From positions 1 through 58,313 of the forward strand of contig JABFSA010000063.1 in the NCBI GenBank assembly GCA_013140775.1: a DNA stretch of 58,313 nt, read 5' to 3'. Under the pieces are notes generated by a model. That model worked only from the letters and a program-made list of their open reading frames with translations. It ran no database searches and was not told the DNA's origin. Positions 24,640 to 33,443 of the stretch are shown piece by piece (within the stretch, counting starts at the first letter, position 1; each line of letters starts with the position of its first letter). The translations under genes were made by a program, and so were the position numbers. This DNA is from Acidobacteriota bacterium. GTDB taxonomy: Bacteria; Acidobacteriota; Vicinamibacteria; Vicinamibacterales; UBA2999.

Positions 24640-27342
24640 CTAGGCGGATAACAGCCGTCGGATGATATCGGGGGCCGCAGCCAGCATATCGCCGATTCGC
24701 GCGGGATCCTTGCCGCCCGCCTCGGCGAAATCCGGTCGTCCTCCGCCACCACCTCCGACGAGAGGAGCCAGTTGCTTGACGACCTGTCCTGCCGGCACTT
24801 TCTTGGTGAGATCCGCCGTCACGCCCACCACAATCGTGACCTTGCCGTCGATCGGTGACGCCAGGATGACGACACCGCTCTTCATCCGCGAACGATGCTG
24901 GTCCACCAAGGCTCGCAAGCCCTCCTTTTCGAGCCCGGCGACTTCGCGTGCGACAACCTTCACGCCCGATACATCCACTGCGTGATCGGCGGCGTCGCCG
25001 GAAGGTCCGCCTCCCAGGGCGGCCTGCATCCGGGCCTGTTGCAGCTCGCGCGCGAGACGCTTCGCCTCGTCCTGGAGCGAGTTGATGCGCCCCACGACGT
25101 CACCAGGCCTCGCGTTGAGCGACGAGCCGATGGTTGCCAGCATCTCGCGGTCGTTCTGCAGCGTGGCCAGTGACTCCAGTCCAGTAATCGCCTCTATCCG
25201 GCGCACGCCGGCAGCCACACCGCTTTCCGCCACAATCGCGCACAGCCCGATGCTCCCGGTGGCCTGCACGTGCGTGCCGCCACACAGCTCCACGCTGAAG
25301 CCCGGAATCGAGACGACCCGAACGGAGTCACCGTACTTCTCACCGAAGAGTGCCATCGCTCCAGCCGCGATCGCTTCCTCCGTATTCTTGACCTGTGTCT
25401 GAACGGTGGTATTGCGCAGTACCTGTTCGTTGACGATCCGCTCGACGGCTGCCAGCTCCGCCGAAGTGACCGCCGCCGGATGCGCAAAGTCGAAGCGCAG
25501 ACGATCAGGGGCGACCAGCGACCCGGCCTGTTTCACGTGCGTGCCGAGCACCTGCCGCAGCGCCGCATGAAGAAGATGCGTGGCAGTGTGGTTACGTCGC
25601 GTCGCGTCACGTAAGGACGCGTCAACCTCCGCACGCACCGTGTCGCGGTAGGACAGCGATCCTTTCGTGACGCGCACGGCGTGAAACCGGGGAACACCTT
25701 GCGGCCCCTTGACGAGCTCGGTGACCTCCGCTTCGCCGCCAGAAGCGACCAGCCGGCCACTATCGGAAACCTGCCCGCCCGATTGCAGGTAGAACGGGGT
25801 TTCGGCGAGCGCGACGAATCCCTCGTCACCGGCGCTCAGCCGTTCCACGGATTGTCGATTGGTATCGAGGAGTTCCACGATTTCAGACTCGAGGGACGTC
25901 GTGTCGTAGCCCCGGAACGTGTCCGGTGCAGCCGCCAGACCCGGTCGCAATTGCCAGGCAGTCTCACCAGCCGCCTGTGTCCCGAATTTACTCTTGGCTC
26001 TGGCCTTGTCGCGCTGACCGGCCATCGCGCGCTCGAATCCTTCACGGTCGAGCGTCAGCTTGCGTTCCTCGACCATGTCTTCGATGAAGTCCCGGGGCAT
26101 GCCGTGCGTGTCGTACAGACGGAACGCCGCCTCGCCGGAGACGACGCGGTCGCCCGCGGCTGCGCGATCCAGCAGATCCTCCAAGCGCGGCAGTCCATTC
26201 GCCAGCACGGCGTCGAAGCGTTCCTCTTCGCTCCGAATCGTCCGCGCCACAGACTGATGACTGGTCTTGAGGTCTGGATAGGCATCACCGAAGTCGCGCA
26301 CGAGTGTATCCACGAGCGTGTAGATGAATGGCTCGGTCAGGCCGAGCCTCTTTCCGTGCCGCATGGCCCGCCGCATGATCTTTCGAAGGACGTATCCACG
26401 CCACTCGTTGGACGGCACCACGCCATCAGCAATCAGGAACGTCATCGCGCGCGTATGGTCGGCAACCACACGCATCGACACATCGCTCGGTGACATCGTG
26501 CCGCGGTGCGCGATGCCTGCCCGATCGCCAATCGCTGCCAGCAGGGGCGTGAAGAGGTCGGTGTCGTAGTTCGAGAGATGTCCCTGGAGGACGGCGGTAA
26601 TCCGCTCCAGCCCCATGCCGGTATCGATCGACGGCGCTGGCAGTGGATTCAGGGTTCCATCAGCCTGACGGTCGAACTCCATGAACACGTTGTTCCAGAT
26701 CTCGATATACCGATCGCAGGTGCACTCAAGCCCCCGGCACGCCCGTCCCGAGGCTTCTTCGCCGCACGGAATCTCCGTGCCGCGGAAGTAATAGATCTCC
26801 GAACAGCGACCGCACGGGCCGGTGTCGCCCATCTGCCAGAAGTTGTCCGCGGCCCCGAGCTCGCCAATTCGTTCGGCCGGCAGAAACGAGCGCCACAGCG
26901 CGTACGCCTCGTCGTCTCGAGCGACGCCTGACTCACCTTTGAAAATGGTGGCGTACAGGCGATCCGGCGGCAGTTGCCATTCGCCAGTCAGAAGGCCCCA
27001 GGCCATGGGGATCGCGTCTCGCTTGAAATAGTCACCGAACGAGAAGTTGCCGAGCATCTCGAAGAACGTGTGGTGCCGCAGCGAAGGGCCCACGTTGTCG
27101 AGGTCATTGTGCTTCCCACTCACCCGCATACACTTCTGCGTCGTCGTTGCCCGCGTGTACGCGCGCTTCTCACGGCCAAGGAACAGGTCTTTGAACTGAT
27201 TCATCCCGGCATTGGTGAAGAGCAGGGTCGGGTCCTCGTGGGGAACCAGCGGCGAGCTCGCCACAATCCTGTGCTGATGCCGCTCGAAATACTGGAGGAA
27301 AGAGCTGCGGATTTCGCTAGCGGTCTTCGTCATAGCCGGCAT
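24640..27342 (-). CDS. alaS: Alanyl-tRNA synthetase
   Basis: Class II synthetase, 900 residues, in the usual order: catalytic domain with FLQYFERHQHRIVASSPLVP and NAGMNQFKDLFLG, tRNA-recognition domain, editing domain with HTATHLLHAAL and CGGTH metal ligands, and the C-Ala domain ending GGGGGGRPDFAEAGGKDP. Between residues about 175 and 205 is a cysteine-rich insert (GPCGRCSEIYYFRG...CGEEASGRACRGLECTC), probably an extra zinc site. The ATG at 27342 lies inside the 3' end of recX (26 nt overlap); a second ATG at 27333 is possible. A weak GAGGAA lies 12 nt upstream of 27342. Confidence 0.96.
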   Translation of the reverse strand: MPAMTKTASEIRSSFLQYFERHQHRIVASSPLVPHEDPTLLFTNAGMNQFKDLFLGREKRAYTRATTTQKCMRVSGKHNDLDNVGPSLRHHTFFEMLGNFSFGDYFKRDAIPMAWGLLTGEWQLPPDRLYATIFKGESGVARDDEAYALWRSFLPAERIGELGAADNFWQMGDTGPCGRCSEIYYFRGTEIPCGEEASGRACRGLECTCDRYIEIWNNVFMEFDRQADGTLNPLPAPSIDTGMGLERITAVLQGHLSNYDTDLFTPLLAAIGDRAGIAHRGTMSPSDVSMRVVADHTRAMTFLIADGVVPSNEWRGYVLRKIMRRAMRHGKRLGLTEPFIYTLVDTLVRDFGDAYPDLKTSHQSVARTIRSEEERFDAVLANGLPRLEDLLDRAAAGDRVVSGEAAFRLYDTHGMPRDFIEDMVEERKLTLDREGFERAMAGQRDKARAKSKFGTQAAGETAWQLRPGLAAAPDTFRGYDTTSLESEIVELLDTNRQSVERLSAGDEGFVALAETPFYLQSGGQVSDSGRLVASGGEAEVTELVKGPQGVPRFHAVRVTKGSLSYRDTVRAEVDASLRDATRRNHTATHLLHAALRQVLGTHVKQAGSLVAPDRLRFDFAHPAAVTSAELAAVERIVNEQVLRNTTVQTQVKNTEEAIAAGAMALFGEKYGDSVRVVSIPGFSVELCGGTHVQATGSIGLCAIVAESGVAAGVRRIEAITGLESLATLQNDREMLATIGSSLNARPGDVVGRINSLQDEAKRLARELQQARMQAALGGGPSGDAADHAVDVSGVKVVAREVAGLEKEGLRALVDQHRSRMKSGVVILASPIDGKVTIVVGVTADLTKKVPAGQVVKQLAPLVGGGGGGRPDFAEAGGKDPARIGDMLAAAPDIIRRLLSA

Positions 27343-27793
27343 GCTTGATTCGGTTCCTCATGGCCGCGTGAACGCGGGATGCGTCAAATCCTTGGGATAA
27401 CAGGAAACGGTGGACTCTGCGGATCGTGGCTGGATCCTCGAGCGGCTGATCATGGCGGACGCGCCTGTTGAGCGCCTGCTGAATCAGTGCGTCCTCGTCG
27501 AGCTCTCCGAACACCTCCGCCACCGCGGCGCCAGCCACCTCGCGTGCAATGCCAAGGGCATTCAGCTGGCGCAGCGCTCGAAGCCTCCCGTGCCGCTTGA
27601 GGAGGGCTTCTGTCCTGGCGCACGCCAGGGCCGTCCGGGAGTCATTGATGGCGCCCTCCTGGCGGAGTCTGGCAACGGCCGTCTCGATCTCAGTCGAGTC
27701 AAACTCCCGGCGTACCAGGCGCGTTCGCACCTGCGTCTCCGACAGCTCCCGCCTCGCGAGCCACTGCAGGCCGGTGATATAGGCGTCCGCCAC
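27317..27793 (-). CDS. recX: Regulatory protein RecX
   Basis: A RecA filament modulator made of three-helix repeats, 158 residues. The first repeat (ITGLQWLARRELSETQVRTRLVRREF), the LRQEGAINDSRTALACARTEALLKRHG segment and the C-terminal RVHRFLLSQGFDASRVHAAMRN match RecX. recA is not in the window, but recX-alaS linkage is common. The start is GTG 27793; minus-strand TAAACT lies 6 nt upstream, so it may be leaderless. It overlaps alaS by 26 nt. Confidence 0.9.
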   Translation of the reverse strand: MADAYITGLQWLARRELSETQVRTRLVRREFDSTEIETAVARLRQEGAINDSRTALACARTEALLKRHGRLRALRQLNALGIAREVAGAAVAEVFGELDEDALIQQALNRRVRHDQPLEDPATIRRVHRFLLSQGFDASRVHAAMRNRIKHAGYDEDR

Positions 27794-27799
27794 CCGCCC

Positions 27800-27805
27800 A
27801 GTTTA
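27800..27805 (-). promoter_or_regulatory. -10-like hexamer for leaderless recX
   Basis: TAAACT on the minus strand ends 6 nt before the recX GTG. It fits TANNNT but has no visible -35. Confidence 0.35.
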
Positions 27806-27848
27806 CCGCGCCCGCTTCAACGAGCCGAGGCGTGTGCGCGGCGCGTGT

Positions 27849-29036
27849 CTAGAACCTGGTAATGAGCGGAACTCGCGACGGCGCCGGCACCGGCGTCGGC
27901 GTCCGACGGTCTCCGGGGCCCACCATCCCGTTTCGCGCCATGTCCTCTGCCGCGGAGTCCCCAGTTGAGGAGATGCCCTGCATCTTGAGCTTGAAGTCAT
28001 CCGGACTCGTCGCCCAGCGCAGCGCCGTTTCCTTCTTGATGAGGTTCTGATCGTAGAGCTGAAATATCGACTGGTCGAATGTCTGCATCCCGTACTGCGA
28101 GGTGCCCTGCGAGATGGCCCCGTGAATGAGGTTCGTCTTGTCCGGATCGACGATGCACTCTTTGATGAAGGCGGTATTGACCATCACCTCCACGGCTGGC
28201 ACGCGGCCTTTGTCGTCTGCTCTGGGGAGGAGACGCTGTGAGATGACCGCTTTCAGCACGCTTGCCAGCTGCAAACGAATCTGCTTCTGCTGGTGCGGCG
28301 GGAATACCGCGACGATACGGTTGATGGTCTCAGTCGCATCGAGAGTATGCAGCGTCGAGAAGACCATGTGGCCGGTTTCTGCTGCGTGGAGGGCGGTCTC
28401 GATGGTTTCCTGATCGCGCATTTCGCCGACGAGGATGACGTCCGGGTCCTGACGCAGGGCGCTGCGCAGCGCCTGCGAAAAGGAGTTCGTGTCCACGCCG
28501 ATCTCGCGCTGGCAGAAGATCGACTTCTTGTCGCGGTGCAGGTACTCGATGGGGTCCTCGACCGTCATCACGTGACACGTGCGCGACTCGTTGATCTCGT
28601 CGAGCATCGCCGCAAGCGTCGTGCTCTTGCCGCAGCCCGTAGTTCCCGTCACGAGCACGAGTCCCCGTTCTTCCGCCGCGATCTTCTTGAGCACCGTCGG
28701 CAGCATCAGATTTTCACGCGTTTGCACCTGGACGGGAATGACGCGAAACACCATGCCGATCGTGCCGCGCTGCTGGAAGGCATTGCAGCGGAAGCGGCCC
28801 AACCCTGGAACGCTGTACGCAAGATCCACTTCGTGGGAGGTGTTGAACCGCTCCCGGTGCTGGCCCGGGAGCACCTTGGCCGCGAAGGCCATCATTTCCT
28901 CGTGGTCAACACGATGATCCGGCGTGGCAGGCTCGAGGCCACCCCGAATGCGCAACATTGGGTAGTTGCCGACTTTCAGGTGAAGGTCAGAGGCGCCGCG
29001 TTCGACGGCGATTCGCAGGAGATCGTTGATATCCAC
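27849..29036 (-). CDS. pilT: Type IV pilus retraction ATPase PilT
   Basis: A hexameric cytoplasmic motor that disassembles type IV pili, driving twitching and DNA uptake. The 395-residue protein carries Walker A GTTGCGKST (131-139), an Asp box around MTVEDPIEYLH, Walker B DVILVGEMRDQETI and the His box STLHTLDATETINRI. The first 100 residues are the PAS-like N-terminal domain (MDINDLLRIAVERGASDLHLKVG). A Pro-rich tail of about 30 residues follows the usual PilT end. The start is GTG 29036. No other pilus genes are adjacent; comEC at 47033 is a possible functional partner in transformation. Confidence 0.94.
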   Translation of the reverse strand: MDINDLLRIAVERGASDLHLKVGNYPMLRIRGGLEPATPDHRVDHEEMMAFAAKVLPGQHRERFNTSHEVDLAYSVPGLGRFRCNAFQQRGTIGMVFRVIPVQVQTRENLMLPTVLKKIAAEERGLVLVTGTTGCGKSTTLAAMLDEINESRTCHVMTVEDPIEYLHRDKKSIFCQREIGVDTNSFSQALRSALRQDPDVILVGEMRDQETIETALHAAETGHMVFSTLHTLDATETINRIVAVFPPHQQKQIRLQLASVLKAVISQRLLPRADDKGRVPAVEVMVNTAFIKECIVDPDKTNLIHGAISQGTSQYGMQTFDQSIFQLYDQNLIKKETALRWATSPDDFKLKMQGISSTGDSAAEDMARNGMVGPGDRRTPTPVPAPSRVPLITRF

Positions 29037-29101
29037 GGCTCATCGATATATCGGCCAATGGACCTCCGGATTGATGTGATCGGAGGAGAAAGGGTGAAGT
29101 A

Positions 29102-29134
29102 CTGTGCCGCGGCGGGTCATCCGTCGCGGCACAG
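29102..29134. other. Perfect 10 bp stem-loop between ilvE and pilT
   Basis: CTGTGCCGCG (29102-29111) and CGCGGCACAG (29125-29134) form a perfect stem with a 13 nt loop. On the minus strand (the direction of ilvE and pilT) two T-runs lie before, not after, the stem, so it is not a standard intrinsic terminator. It may stabilise the ilvE 3' end or attenuate read-through into pilT. Confidence 0.55.
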
Positions 29135-29155
29135 ACGAAAAAATCTGGAAAAAAT

Positions 29156-30085
29156 CTATGCGGGCGTCACGAACTGCAGCCAGCCGTGGGTGTCTGGCGC
29201 CTCGCCCTTGACGATCTTGAAGAACTTCTGCTGGATGGCCTCGGTGATCGGTCCACGCCGGCCCGGGCCCACGGCGATCCGGTCGACCGACCGGATCGGC
29301 GTCACTTCGACCGCCGTCCCGACGAAGAACACCTCGTCCGCTGAGTAGAGGGTCTCGCGTGGCAGCGTCTGTTCGCGCACCTCGTATCCCAGTTCGTGCG
29401 CGAGCGTCATCACGCAGTCTCGCGTGATGCCAGCCAACACCGAGTTGCCGATGGGCGGCGTACGGATGACCCCGTCGCGGACCACGAACACGTTCTGACC
29501 GCTGCCTTCGCTGAGGTTGCCGTAGGTGTCGAGCGCAATGGCCTCGGTATAACCGTCCAGGACGGCTTCCATCTTGATGAGCTGCGCGTTGGCATAGTTC
29601 GCCACGCTCTTGGCCATCGCCGGCGTCGTGTTCGGCGCGTTACGCGCCCATGTCGAGATCTTCACGTCGATGCCTTCCTCGATGGCTTCCTTCGTGAAGT
29701 ACGCAGGCCATTCCCACAGCATGATGGCGACATCCACGGGACACGCCGCGGGATGGACGCCAAGCGTGTCGTATCCGCGGTAGATCAGCGGCCGGATATA
29801 GCAGGCTTTGAACTTGTTGACCTTGATCAGGTCGATGACGGCATCAGTCAGCGTCTGCTGGTCATAGGGCACATCCATGCGATAGATGCGCGCCGAGTCC
29901 ATCAGCCGTCGCATGTGGGCGTCTAGCCGGAAGCAGGCAGGTCCTTTGACGGTGTCGTAGCAACGCGCGCCCTCGAACACTCCGCTCCCGTAGTGGACGA
30001 TGTGGGACGCGACGTGGATCTTCGCGTCAGCCCAGTCCACCAGGGAACCGTTCATCCAGATTTTGCCTGTGCCCGGAAACGACAT
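29156..30085 (-). CDS. ilvE: Branched-chain amino acid aminotransferase
   Basis: A PLP enzyme (fold type IV) for the last step of Val/Leu/Ile synthesis, 309 residues. The N-terminus GKIWMNGSLVDWADAKIHV and HYGSGVFEGARCYDT are IlvE-specific. The PLP-binding Lys is in PAMAKSVANYANAQL, and EGSGQNVFVVRDG and GITRDCVMTLA follow. A D-amino-acid transaminase is less likely given these segments. The ATG at 30085 has a strong GGGGGAGG Shine-Dalgarno 2 nt upstream. A stable stem-loop lies just downstream of the stop. Confidence 0.95.
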   Translation of the reverse strand: MSFPGTGKIWMNGSLVDWADAKIHVASHIVHYGSGVFEGARCYDTVKGPACFRLDAHMRRLMDSARIYRMDVPYDQQTLTDAVIDLIKVNKFKACYIRPLIYRGYDTLGVHPAACPVDVAIMLWEWPAYFTKEAIEEGIDVKISTWARNAPNTTPAMAKSVANYANAQLIKMEAVLDGYTEAIALDTYGNLSEGSGQNVFVVRDGVIRTPPIGNSVLAGITRDCVMTLAHELGYEVREQTLPRETLYSADEVFFVGTAVEVTPIRSVDRIAVGPGRRGPITEAIQQKFFKIVKGEAPDTHGWLQFVTPA

Positions 30086-30183
30086 AGCCTCCCCCTTCTC
30101 TTGATCCTATACGACCGGTCTGCAGCGCGTCGAATATCGCGGGTGCGTGCGCGAAGAAACGCGCAGCGCCGATGCGGCGGATC

Positions 30184-31206
30184 CTATTGTGCTTCCCGGC
30201 AGAAAGGGCAGCGGTCTGCCCTCGCCTGCAAGGGCTTCCGGCAGTTCCAGCAGAAGCTCGGCTGGGGTGTTTCGCGCGCACGCAGGCGCTGCTGAATGTC
30301 GCTGACACTCTCATCGTCTCGGGATACGACGCGCGACGAGCCTGCACGCGAGGTGTCACTGGCGGGCGCGGATGCAGCGCTGCGCTGGGATCGCGCGCGT
30401 TTCGGCGGCGCCTCGCGCGCCGCGAGCACATCTTCCAGCAGGCCTGCTGCGCTTTGATACCGCGTCGTGATGTCGGCGTCGAGCGCCTTCAGCACGATGT
30501 CGCTGATTCCTGCTGGAATCCTGGCGTTCTTGAGCCGTGGGGAGACGACCAGCTCGCCCTTCATGAGACGGTCGAGGTCCGCAGGGGACGGCGTGTCGTA
30601 GGGCAACGCGCCGGTCAGCATCTGATACATGGTGACACCCACCGAGTACACATCGCTGGCAAACATCGCCTTGCCATGGAACTGTTCGGGCGCCATGTAC
30701 GGCGGGCTGCCGATCACCGTGGTGCCGTGCGCGGCGATCTCGAGAAACCGCGAGGTGCCGAAGTCGCTGACCTTGAGCAGTCCTGTTTCCGACACCAGCA
30801 TGTTGCCGGGACGGAGATCCCGATGCAGGATTCCCGCGCCGTGGGCGTGGTCCACGGCGTTGCAGATCTGGCACGTGAAGTCGAGCGCCCGTTTCAGGTC
30901 GAGCGCGCCCTCGCGCTGAATGATGTGTTCGAGCGTCTCACCGGCCACGTACTCCATGACGATGAAGAAGACGTCATCCTGCTTCTCGGCCGTCAGGACG
31001 GTCACGATGTTGGGATGACTCATCGACGCGAGGAGTCGAGGCTCCTTCAGCAGATCGCTGAAGTCGAGGTTCTGTTTGTGCGGAACTTTGAGGGCGACCT
31101 TCTTGTCGATCCACGTGTCCTCCGCCAGGTATACCGTCCCAAAACCGCCGCTCCCAAGCGAAGAGACGATCCGGTATTTCCCAATGGTCTGACCGCGGAA
31201 GAACAC
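30184..31206 (-). CDS. Serine/threonine protein kinase with C-terminal zinc ribbon
   Basis: A Hanks-type kinase, 340 residues. The glycine loop GSGGFGTVYLAED is at about 18-30, with catalytic Lys40 (VALK), the catalytic loop HRDLRPGN (Asp130, Asn135), DFG at 148-150 and APEQ in the activation segment. Residue 132 is Arg where HRDLKxxN kinases have Lys. After a basic, Ser-rich linker (about 265-315) the protein ends with CWNCRKPLQARADRCPFC, a zinc ribbon that may sense a ligand or recruit partners. There is no transmembrane helix, so it is cytoplasmic. The start is GTG 31206, six bases after TATAAT. It is divergent from rsmE across a short-repeat array. Confidence 0.92.
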   Translation of the reverse strand: MFFRGQTIGKYRIVSSLGSGGFGTVYLAEDTWIDKKVALKVPHKQNLDFSDLLKEPRLLASMSHPNIVTVLTAEKQDDVFFIVMEYVAGETLEHIIQREGALDLKRALDFTCQICNAVDHAHGAGILHRDLRPGNMLVSETGLLKVSDFGTSRFLEIAAHGTTVIGSPPYMAPEQFHGKAMFASDVYSVGVTMYQMLTGALPYDTPSPADLDRLMKGELVVSPRLKNARIPAGISDIVLKALDADITTRYQSAAGLLEDVLAAREAPPKRARSQRSAASAPASDTSRAGSSRVVSRDDESVSDIQQRLRARETPQPSFCWNCRKPLQARADRCPFCREAQ

Positions 31207-31212
31207 AGGGGG

Positions 31213-31218
31213 ATTATA
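31213..31218 (-). promoter_or_regulatory. Consensus -10 (TATAAT) for leaderless kinase gene
   Basis: TATAAT on the minus strand ends 6 nt before the GTG at 31206, so transcription should begin at the start codon. The spacer and -35 region are occupied by the repeat array at 31221-31272. Confidence 0.6.
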
Positions 31219-31220
31219 TG

Positions 31221-31272
31221 GCGAGGTGCGAGGTGCGACGGTGCGATGGTGCGGGTGCGAGGTGCGATGTGC
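31221..31272. repeat. GCGAGGT tandem array between divergent promoters (array A2)
   Basis: Seven degenerate units of 6-8 bp (GCGAGGT, GCGAGGT, GCGACGGT, GCGATGGT, GCGGGT, GCGAGGT, GCGATGT) lie between the -10 regions of the kinase and rsmE genes. The unit is the same as in the arms at 13917-14007. Confidence 0.8.
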
Positions 31273-31284
31273 TGAAGCCTGTCA

Positions 31285-31290
31285 GATAAT
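31285..31290 (+). promoter_or_regulatory. -10 hexamer for leaderless rsmE
   Basis: GATAAT ends 6 nt before the GTG at 31297, mirroring the spacing of the divergent kinase promoter. Confidence 0.5.
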
Positions 31291-31296
31291 CGCTCC

Positions 31297-32034
31297 GTGC
31301 ACGCGAGATTCTATGGACCCGATGCCGAGCGTATCGATGAGGTCGTCGAGCTGCCGTCCTATGAGGCGGAGCATCTCGTCCGCGTGCTCCGCTTGAAGCC
31401 TGGCGCGCACGTGCGCGTCTTCAACGGCCGGGGCGCAGAGTTCGCCGGCGCGGTCGAGACCGTGGGCAGGCACGGAGTGAGAGTCCGGCTGCACGGCTCT
31501 CTCGATGCGCAGGCCGAGATCTCTGTTGCCGTGACCCTGGCCCAGGCAGTGCTCAAGGGCGACAAGATGGACGACGTGATTCGTGATGCCGTGATGATGG
31601 GCGTCGCAGTGATCCAGCCGACGATCACGACGCGAACGGAAGCATCGGTTGCGTCGCTCCGGCGAGGCCATCGACAGGAGCGCTGGCAGCGTATTGCGGT
31701 ATCCGCTGCCAAACAGTCCGGCAGGGCAGTCGTGCCGGACGTGCGTGAGCCGTGCGCGTTCAAGGAAGCCGTCGAGTCGCTCGATGCGGGGCGGCGTGGG
31801 CTTATGTTTGTTGAGCCGTCGGCTGGCGGCGGGGTCGTTTCACCGGGCGAGCTCGCCAAGCCTTCCAACGCGGCAACGATGCTCGTGGGACCAGAGGGTG
31901 GGTGGACGCCGGAGGAGATCTCCCAAGGATCAACGTGCTGCCAGCTCGTGACGCTCGGCGCCCGCACACTGCGGGCTGATTCAGTGGCGCTCGTCGCGTT
32001 CGCCGCACTGCTGACGCTGTGGAAAGAGCTGTGA
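31297..32034 (+). CDS. rsmE: 16S rRNA (uracil-1498-N3)-methyltransferase
   Basis: A SPOUT-family methyltransferase with an N-terminal PUA-like domain, 245 residues. The N-terminal region has the HLVRVLRLKPGAHVRVFNG segment. The SPOUT domain has LAQAVLKGDKMDDVIRDAVMMGV, SAAKQSGRAVVPDV and the SAM-binding knot VGPEGGWTPEE then LGARTLRADSVALVAFAALL. The GTG at 31297 gives the normal N-terminus. In many genomes rsmE sits next to prmA, which here is two genes away on the opposite strand (33413-34264). Confidence 0.94.
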   Translation: MHARFYGPDAERIDEVVELPSYEAEHLVRVLRLKPGAHVRVFNGRGAEFAGAVETVGRHGVRVRLHGSLDAQAEISVAVTLAQAVLKGDKMDDVIRDAVMMGVAVIQPTITTRTEASVASLRRGHRQERWQRIAVSAAKQSGRAVVPDVREPCAFKEAVESLDAGRRGLMFVEPSAGGGVVSPGELAKPSNAATMLVGPEGGWTPEEISQGSTCCQLVTLGARTLRADSVALVAFAALLTLWKEL

Positions 32035-32039
32035 CGCTG

Positions 32040-32079
32040 TGGGCTCGGGGCTCGAGCCAAGAGCCCAAAGCCCAGGGCC
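32040..32079. terminator. Inverted heptad array between convergent rsmE and pepP-like genes
   Basis: Two GGGCTCG units are followed by inverted units (AGCCAAG, AGCCCAA, AGCCCAG). TGGGCTC (32040-32046) and GAGCCCA (32061-32067) can pair around GGGGCTCGAGCCAA, which itself folds. It lies between two convergent stops and could act as a bidirectional terminator without a U-tract. Confidence 0.55.
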
Positions 32080-33443
32080 TACTGTGCCGCCTTGATCAGC
32101 GCCAGTAATTCGTCGGCTTCTTTCGGCACGCCGGTTGTGAGGATCTCGGTGCCGGTCGGTGTCACCAGGATGGTGTCCTCCACGCGGATGTGCATCTGAG
32201 CCTCTGGCAGATCGAGGATCGGTTCGATCGCCATTACCATGCCCGCCTCGAACGGGAGTGACCAGTCCCCGACGTCGTGGACCGACAAGCCGACGTAGTG
32301 GCCGAGATACGCGAAGCGCGGGTCGAAGCCGCGTGACCTGAACACATCCTCCGCGACCTTGCGAGCGGCCTCACGTGTCACCCCTGGCCGGATCGAGGCG
32401 ATCAGCGCCTTCTGCGCTTCGAGGACAGTCAGGTACCCGCGTCGCTGGGCGTCCGTAAAGCGTCCGGACACCGGCCACGTCCGCGTGATATCCACGGTGA
32501 GGTAGTCGAGTGAACCCGCATAGTCCATGACGACGAGCTCGCCAGGTTTCATCTGGCGGCCGTTGTCCTCGTAGTGCCACTGGTTGCCCATCGGCCCTGA
32601 GCCCACGATCGCGGGGTAGGCGACGGCCTGCATCCCATGTCTGAACAGCCAGTGAGTCGCCTCCGCCTCGAGCTCGTACTCGAAGCGTCCCGGTGAGGTG
32701 GCTTCGATGGCACGACGCATGGCCTCGGCGCTGATGCGTCCATTGGCGCGAAGGATGTCAATCTCTCCTGGGGTCTTGTGCAGTCGAAGCCGATCGAGGT
32801 GAGGCGTCACGTCCTGAACGTCGTGTTGAGGGAAGCGCTCTCTCAGCGACGCGACCCGAAGCGTGTTCTCGGTCGGAAACTGCAGGAGCGGGTTCATGCG
32901 ACGCCTGCTCAGGTCGTGCGCCACATCGTCTCGACCACCGTTCACCGTGTCCGGCTCCGACAGCCGCGTCCACAAGGTGTGGGGACCGGAGGCATCTCTC
33001 CGGCGGGCGAGAAAGTCCTGCAGCGCGTCGAGCGGCTGGATTGACGCGAACCCTCGCGTGCGGGCCGCATTTGTCTCTTGCAGCCAGTTGCCGCCCTCAT
33101 AGCGGACGTCCGCAGCGCTGAGCTTGGGCAGGAAGACGTGAGCTTCACCTGTCGCCACATCCATCACCAGCGTCGCGTTGAGCGACTCGTTGCCGGTGAG
33201 ATAGAAGAAGTCGTGGTCCTGCCGGAAGCGAAGGCCGGGCACGGCGCTCGAGGCGCCGGACATCACGAGAGTACCGCGCTGCAGGACCTTGGCGAGCCGT
33301 TCCCGTCGCGCGGTGAACTCTTCTGGTGCGTAGCCCATGCGCTGGGCCGACGGAACAGCGCACCACACCGCGACGGCGAGAGCGATGCCGACTGCGAGAT
33401 GGCCTCGACGGCCTACGACCGCTCGAGCGTGAGGCATAGCCAT
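32079..33443 (-). CDS. Exported Xaa-Pro aminopeptidase (M24B family)
   Basis: A metallopeptidase that removes N-terminal residues preceding proline, about 454 residues. There is a signal peptide (LAVGIALAVAVWCAVPSAQ) at the N-terminus, so it is exported. The N-terminal aminopeptidase-P domain has RQDHDFFYLTGNES. The C-terminal pita-bread domain has VMDYAGSLDYLTVDITRTWP (Asp ligands), GHYVGLSVHDVGD (His ligand), MVMAIEPILDLP and HIRVEDTILV (Glu ligands). ATG 33443 and 33437 both sit after AGGAAGGGG; I used 33443. The start overlaps the end of prmA. Confidence 0.9.
   Translation of the reverse strand: MAMPHARAVVGRRGHLAVGIALAVAVWCAVPSAQRMGYAPEEFTARRERLAKVLQRGTLVMSGASSAVPGLRFRQDHDFFYLTGNESLNATLVMDVATGEAHVFLPKLSAADVRYEGGNWLQETNAARTRGFASIQPLDALQDFLARRRDASGPHTLWTRLSEPDTVNGGRDDVAHDLSRRRMNPLLQFPTENTLRVASLRERFPQHDVQDVTPHLDRLRLHKTPGEIDILRANGRISAEAMRRAIEATSPGRFEYELEAEATHWLFRHGMQAVAYPAIVGSGPMGNQWHYEDNGRQMKPGELVVMDYAGSLDYLTVDITRTWPVSGRFTDAQRRGYLTVLEAQKALIASIRPGVTREAARKVAEDVFRSRGFDPRFAYLGHYVGLSVHDVGDWSLPFEAGMVMAIEPILDLPEAQMHIRVEDTILVTPTGTEILTTGVPKEADELLALIKAAQ

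Noticed and set aside
29102..29134. Intrinsic terminator after ilvE
   Set aside because: The stem is strong, but on the coding strand the T-runs precede it and no U-tract follows; listed as a stem-loop only.
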